From DATGIQ01 sp035295665 (GTDB lineage: Bacteria; Planctomycetota; Planctomycetia; Gemmatales; Gemmataceae), in the NCBI GenBank assembly GCA_035295665.1, contig DATGIQ010000253.1, forward strand, positions 1 through 8,393: DNA of 8,393 nucleotides. The letters are read 5' to 3'. Positions 5,423 through 8,393 of the stretch are shown here, piece by piece (positions within the stretch are counted from its first letter, which is position 1; each line of letters starts with the position of its first letter). The position numbers and the translations under genes are program-made. Below the pieces are notes generated by a model. The model did not search any database and had not been told where the DNA came from. It worked only from the letters and a program-made list of their open reading frames with translations.

Positions 5423-6994
5423 TTAAGTCTTGGTCTCGGTCGGTTTTTCCTCAGCGGCCGACTTTTCCGGTTCGACTTCGGGCTCCTTGGCCTCCGGCGG
5501 AGCTTCGGTCGGATCGTGCATCTGGCCGGGCACGGCTTGTTCTTCGACCGTCGCCACCGCTCTGTCCATCTTGCCGAGCGGGACATCTTCGTATTCGGCG
5601 CTGTCCAGGATGAGATCCAGCGCGGCCCGTTCGATGATTTCGGTGGCCAGCACGTCCATGAGGTCTTCCTTCTCCAAGCGCGCCCGAACGCGGCGCGGGG
5701 ATTCGTTGCTCTGTGCGGCCAACCGATCAATTTCGTCATCCAGATCGTCTTCGTCGATGTCGATATTTTCGACCTCGGCGATCTTTTGCAGCACAAAGTG
5801 CTCCTGGAGCGATTTGGCGGTGCTGCGAAGAACGTCCTGTTGGAGCAGGCGGAGCCGGCCCCGGATCTCGTCTTCATTCATGCCGGCGTTTTGCATCTCC
5901 ATGATGCGGCGGTGGAGGGACTTGCGGGCCTGGCGCTGCAAGATGTCTTGTGGCAACTCCCAGTTGATCGCCCCAGCCAGCTGTTCGAGTACCTGCTCCC
6001 GTGCCGACTGCCGCTGATGGTACTCCAGGCGGCGCTCCAGCAGCACCCGAATCCGCTCGCGCAGCTGCTCCTCCGAATGCACGCCAAATTCTTGCAAGAA
6101 TGCGGGCGTCAGCTCCGGCAAGCGGAGCTTCTTGACTTCCTTGATGTCGAGCACGGCCTGGACCGTCTTCCCGCGGAGGGTCTCCGTCGCTGCGGCATCG
6201 CTGAGCTTGATCGAAAAGGTCCGGGTCTCTCCGGCGTGAGCCCCTTTGACTGCCTCGCCGAAGTTCTCACACACGCCGTCCTTGAGTGCGAGCTGCGGAT
6301 CGACGCGCATGGTGATTTCTTTATGGCTGCTGAGGACGTGGTCGCCGTCACGGGCGGTCATGTCCACGACCAGGTAATCGCCGCTCTCTGCGTTGCCTTC
6401 GGGCTTGGGTACCAGGCTGCCATAGGGAGCCAAGATACGGCGTTCTTCCTCCTCCACATCGGCGTCGGTAAAGGTGCGTACCGGCCGGCGCAGCTTGAGT
6501 CCCTTGTAATTGGGCAGATCGAATTCGGGCCGGACTTCGACATCGAATTCGTAGACCAGGGGCCCCTGCTCGGGAATCTCGATGCGGCCCGGGTCCAGGT
6601 TTGGAGGGGCCAGGACAGCAAGCTTGTTGTCGTCTTCGAGCTGGCCGAGGCTCCGCAGCAGAACCTGCGCCCGAACTTCCTCGGCCACATCCTTGCGGAA
6701 GCGGCGTTCAATGATTTTGCGCGGCGCCTTGCCGGGACGGAAGCCCGCGACTGGGGTATCGACAACCAGCTCGCTGAACTTCTTATCCATGAGGGTGTCG
6801 ATGCTGCTGCGATCTACCGTGACCTTGACGTGCTTTTTGCACGGGCCAATGTTGTTCATCTCCACAGATTGTTGCAGCTTCTCGCCCTGATCTTCCGCCT
6901 GATCGGATTCTTGAGAAGCATCCTCGACGGCGGGTTCGGTGATGGTCGCAGCAGTACCCGGTTCCTCTGCCTCCGGCCGTGTTTCGTCAGCCAT
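5423..6994 (-). CDS. tig: Trigger factor, ribosome-associated chaperone
   Basis: 523 residues, longer than E. coli trigger factor (432). Domain order: an acidic extension (1-40), the ribosome-binding domain with the signature GFRPGKAP (84-91) that docks on ribosomal protein L23, an FKBP-like domain (about 204-288) with NFGEAVKGAHAGE (244-256) and LRGKTVQAVLDIKEV, then the LPELTPAFLQEFG junction (292-304), the long helical arms (about 305-485) and an acidic/Pro/Lys tail (486-523). It shields nascent chains at the ribosome exit. Phe245 matches E. coli Phe198, important for prolyl isomerase activity, but the Tyr expected before the RGK segment is missing, so isomerase activity may be weak. The ATG at 6994 has GGGGG 6 bases upstream. 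A longer frame upstream overlaps the tRNA and is rejected. First gene of the tig-clpP-clpP-lipoprotein cluster. Confidence 0.96.
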   Translation of the reverse strand: MADETRPEAEEPGTAATITEPAVEDASQESDQAEDQGEKLQQSVEMNNIGPCKKHVKVTVDRSSIDTLMDKKFSELVVDTPVAGFRPGKAPRKIIERRFRKDVAEEVRAQVLLRSLGQLEDDNKLAVLAPPNLDPGRIEIPEQGPLVYEFDVEVRPEFDLPNYKGLKLRRPVRTFTDADVEEEERRILAPYGSLVPKPEGNAESGDYLVVDMTARDGDHVLSSHKEITMRVDPQLALKDGVCENFGEAVKGAHAGETRTFSIKLSDAAATETLRGKTVQAVLDIKEVKKLRLPELTPAFLQEFGVHSEEQLRERIRVLLERRLEYHQRQSAREQVLEQLAGAINWELPQDILQRQARKSLHRRIMEMQNAGMNEDEIRGRLRLLQQDVLRSTAKSLQEHFVLQKIAEVENIDIDEDDLDDEIDRLAAQSNESPRRVRARLEKEDLMDVLATEIIERAALDLILDSAEYEDVPLGKMDRAVATVEEQAVPGQMHDPTEAPPEAKEPEVEPEKSAAEEKPTETKT

Positions 6995-7015
6995 GGAATA
7001 CCCCCACCAGAAGTC

Positions 7016-7042
7016 AAGAAAGCCGAGAAAGCCAAGAAACCG
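7016..7042. repeat. Three imperfect 9-bp tandem repeats in the tig leader
   Basis: AAGAAAGCC, GAGAAAGCC and AAGAAACCG follow each other directly, in the 96 bases between the tRNA-Gly and the tig start. On the transcribed strand this is a pyrimidine-rich block starting about 20 bases before the ATG. Function unknown; simple repeat slippage is the plain explanation. Confidence 0.6.
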
Positions 7043-7090
7043 CGCACCCCTCTGGGTCCAGTTTCTCACGACTTTGCTCGGCCGAACAAG

Positions 7091-7162
<72 letters not shown>

Positions 7163-7219
7163 ACAGAAAAGGATGAGAACACGGGATGGATTTTTCATTT
7201 CCACCCTCCTCCAACCAGA

Positions 7220-7247
7220 ATTATAAAAGTGGAGTCGGCGAATTCAA
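7220..7247 (-). promoter_or_regulatory. Promoter of tRNA-Gly and possibly of the tig-clpP cluster
   Basis: Minus strand TTGAAT (7247-7242) and a perfect TATAAT (7225-7220) are 16 bases apart. Transcription would start near 7213, about 50 bases before the mature tRNA, a normal tRNA precursor leader. No other good promoter was seen in the 96 bases between the tRNA and tig, so this one may also drive tig and the clpP genes. Confidence 0.6.
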
Positions 7248-7248
7248 G

Positions 7249-7266
7249 GGGGAAGGCAAGTTCCCC
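7249..7266. repeat. Short inverted repeat abutting the tRNA-Gly promoter
   Basis: GGGGAA (7249-7254) and TTCCCC (7261-7266) form a perfect 6-bp stem with a 6-base loop, one base beyond the -35 element. It could be a protein-binding site or chance; no T run follows on either strand. Confidence 0.3.
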
Positions 7267-7417
7267 GCAACGCGCTGGAGCCGGGCCTACCGACGGCCAA
7301 CGTGAGTTTCTCCGCCACTCGCATCCGTGGGTAGGGTTTGTCCACCCAGCGCCAGGATTGCTACCGTAATTGTCAGCGACGGGGTATACTCCGTTATCCT
7401 CCTGATGCGCAAAATAA

Positions 7418-7603
7418 TACTTCGGGCAGGAAGATGCAGACGCTGCCGGTGTCGCCAAGCTTTGCCTGTTCACCGGCCTTTCGGTTGAAGAAGCTTCCCA
7501 GACGCTGGGTATCTCACGTGTCACGGCATTCCGCCACTCGACTTACGCCCGGGCCTGGCTCCAGGCCCAACTGCACGAGGGCGACATGCAAAAGCCGCGG
7601 TGA
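7418..7603 (+). pseudogene. C-terminal remnant of an ECF-type sigma factor (region 4)
   Basis: After an in-frame TAA (7415-7417) the frame reads 61 codons to a TGA at 7601-7603. It contains EDADAAGVAKLCLFTGLSVEEA, split here as EDADAAG, KLCLFTGLSVEEA, QTLGISRVTAFRHSTYARAWL. This is the sigma region 4 helix-turn-helix and end of the planctomycete/acidobacterial ECF group, where the usual form is AAELVKLRYFAGL.VEEAA..LG.S..T..R.W.YARAWL. Everything before region 4 (the -10 recognition region 2 and linker) is missing and I find no trace of it in 7248-7417. Region 4 alone would not act as a sigma factor. It sits directly upstream of a decayed kinase gene, the usual neighbour of such sigma genes. 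Confidence 0.75.
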
Positions 7604-7666
7604 AATTTTCGGCCGGGTTGAGACTTTCGCAGGCTTGTTTTCGCATTGCTTAACGGAGACAGAAAC

Positions 7667-7671
7667 AGGAG
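7667..7671 (+). promoter_or_regulatory. Relict ribosome binding site of the dead kinase gene
   Basis: AGGAG lies 7 bases before codon ATA (7679-7681), the position at which the homologous kinase N-terminus should begin. A perfect RBS with no start codon suggests that an ATG has mutated to ATA. Confidence 0.4.
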
Positions 7672-7678
7672 ACAAGCC

Positions 7679-8148
7679 ATAAATCTCGACGCGCAGCAAG
7701 TCCGATCCATTTTTCTTCCGGCCGTGGAAAAGTACACTCCCAGCGAATGGGGCGGTTATCTCAACCTGGCTTGCCCGGGAGTTCCGCAGCTGGGCCGGCG
7801 CGCGGAAGCGCTATTGCGCCCGCATCAACAGGCCAATCGCCTTCTCGGCGCCCCGGATGCCTTTCCCGCCGCCACCGCCGATGAGCCCCTCGTTGAGCTT
7901 CCCGGTACCGTGATCGGGCCGCCGGCCGAGAGACCCGCTGCCATCCTCCTGTGGGACGCCTTCACGGGCCAACAACTGCTGACTCTCAAGCGGCATGCCG
8001 GCCACATCGGAAGCTTCGGTGGGATCTCCTCCAGCCCGGATGCCACCTGCTCTTTTCAGCCGCGTTTCCTGGAAACGACCAGATCGAGATCAACGTCAGG
8101 GACACGACTCTGCTCAGGGAGGAGCGCACTCGGCACACGGAATTCTGA
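7679..8148 (+). pseudogene. Collapsed Ser/Thr protein kinase-WD40 gene (kinase domain deleted, frameshifted)
   Basis: The first 80 or so codons match the N-terminal leader of planctomycete Hanks-type kinases: QQVRSIFLPAVEKYTPSEW, YLNLACPG, RRAEALLRPHQQA, then PGTVIGP, the motif that normally leads straight into YKLL..IGEGGMG. Here the whole kinase domain is missing; after about ten codons the text resumes as ILLWDAFTGQQLLTLKRHAGHIG, one blade of a WD40 propeller. Near 8036-8045, inside the SPDG turn, the reading moves to another frame (consistent with net loss of one base) and continues as CHLLFSAAF and DQIEINVRDTTLL to a TGA at 8146-8148. The start codon is ATA with a preserved RBS. The remaining blades are gone. 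Three independent lesions make a functional product unlikely. A TTG at 7646 would open a longer frame but carries on through the frameshift into nonsense. Confidence 0.75.
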
Positions 8149-8181
8149 GCGAGCCAAAAGGAATTCTCGGAAACTACCGTG

Positions 8182-8199
8182 CCGCTCCCCCGGGAGCGG
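8182..8199. repeat. GC-rich hairpin between the dead kinase gene and the new sigma gene
   Basis: CCGCTCCC (8182-8189) and GGGAGCGG (8192-8199) form a strong stem of 7-8 pairs. No T run follows on either strand, so it is at best a weak or atypical terminator. It lies 34 bases after the remnant's stop and 50 bases before the next ATG, and might be the surviving terminator of the decayed module. Confidence 0.4.
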
Positions 8200-8249
8200 G
8201 GCTCTAATTAGGTAGGAGAATCGCCTTGGCTTGTCGGTGAGGTCCTGCC

Positions 8250-8393
8250 ATGAGCAGCACTCAAGTCGGCGTCATGCTTCGGTACCTCCGCAGGGTGACA
8301 GCCAACCACCGGGATAAAGAACTGCCGGACCAACAACTGCTGGAACGGTTTTCCCTTCATCAGGATGAAGACGCGTACACCACGTTGCTGAAG
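8250..8393 (+). CDS. RNA polymerase ECF-type sigma factor, N-terminus only (runs off window)
   Basis: 48 codons from the ATG at 8250, preceded by GAGGT at a spacing of 6 bases. The sequence contains LRYLRRVTA and ELPDQQLLERFSLHQDEDAY, then TTLLK. That is the characteristic opening of a Gemmata-type ECF sigma family, in which a short leader is followed by LxDxxLLxRFxxxxDExAFxxLL at the start of sigma region 2. Such factors redirect RNA polymerase to particular promoters and in planctomycetes are often followed by kinase/WD40 or large repeat-protein genes. No frameshift is seen in the visible part. The call rests on this short segment alone. Confidence 0.8.
   Translation, partial: MSSTQVGVMLRYLRRVTANHRDKELPDQQLLERFSLHQDEDAYTTLLK

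Noticed and set aside
7338..7682. A 114-codon plus-strand frame between the tRNA and the kinase remnant
   Set aside because: It is in a different frame from the recognisable sigma region 4 text (7418-7603), and its own translation matches nothing I know.

Overview
The window looks like a piece of a planctomycete chromosome, most likely from the Gemmataceae or a near relative. It is GC-rich. Its right end carries the ECF-type sigma factor plus Ser/Thr kinase/WD40 gene style that is greatly expanded in those genomes, and it also holds a PP2C phosphatase, two clpP paralogues and lipoproteins of planctomycete type. This assignment rests on protein flavour only, since no rRNA is present.

Layout. 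(1) Positions 1-1083, plus strand: the 3' part of a membrane-attached PP2C-type Ser/Thr phosphatase, cut by the window start. (2) Positions 1098-2687, minus strand: a two-gene operon of a lipoprotein cyclophilin (first gene, with a candidate promoter and strong RBS) and an AlkA-type DNA glycosylase. It converges on the phosphatase gene with only 14 bases between them. (3) Positions 2688-3024: an intergenic stretch with a candidate promoter, a weak hairpin and a doubtful small lipoprotein ORF. (4) Positions 3025-6994, minus strand: a proteostasis cluster read as tig, clpP (longer form), clpP (canonical form), then a predicted lipoprotein with a coiled coil. (5) Positions 7091-7162, minus strand: tRNA-Gly(GCC) with a good sigma70-like promoter, lying just upstream of tig, so tig may be read through from it. 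(6) Positions 7418-8148, plus strand: decayed remains of an ECF sigma factor gene followed by a kinase/WD40 gene that has lost its start codon, its whole kinase domain and its frame. (7) Position 8250 to the end, plus strand: the start of an apparently intact ECF sigma factor gene.

How the genes fit together. Trigger factor (nascent-chain chaperone) and two ClpP peptidase subunits form a classical tig-clpP neighbourhood. The gene expected next in many bacteria, clpX, is absent; a lipoprotein gene sits in that place. Both ClpPs keep the Ser-His-Asp triad, so a mixed ClpP1/ClpP2 barrel is possible. The right end is a graveyard of a sigma/kinase signalling module beside a fresh sigma gene, consistent with birth and death of these paralogues. 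I did not find a clearly new system. The most informative oddities are the collapsed kinase-WD40 gene and the tig-clpP-clpP-lipoprotein arrangement.
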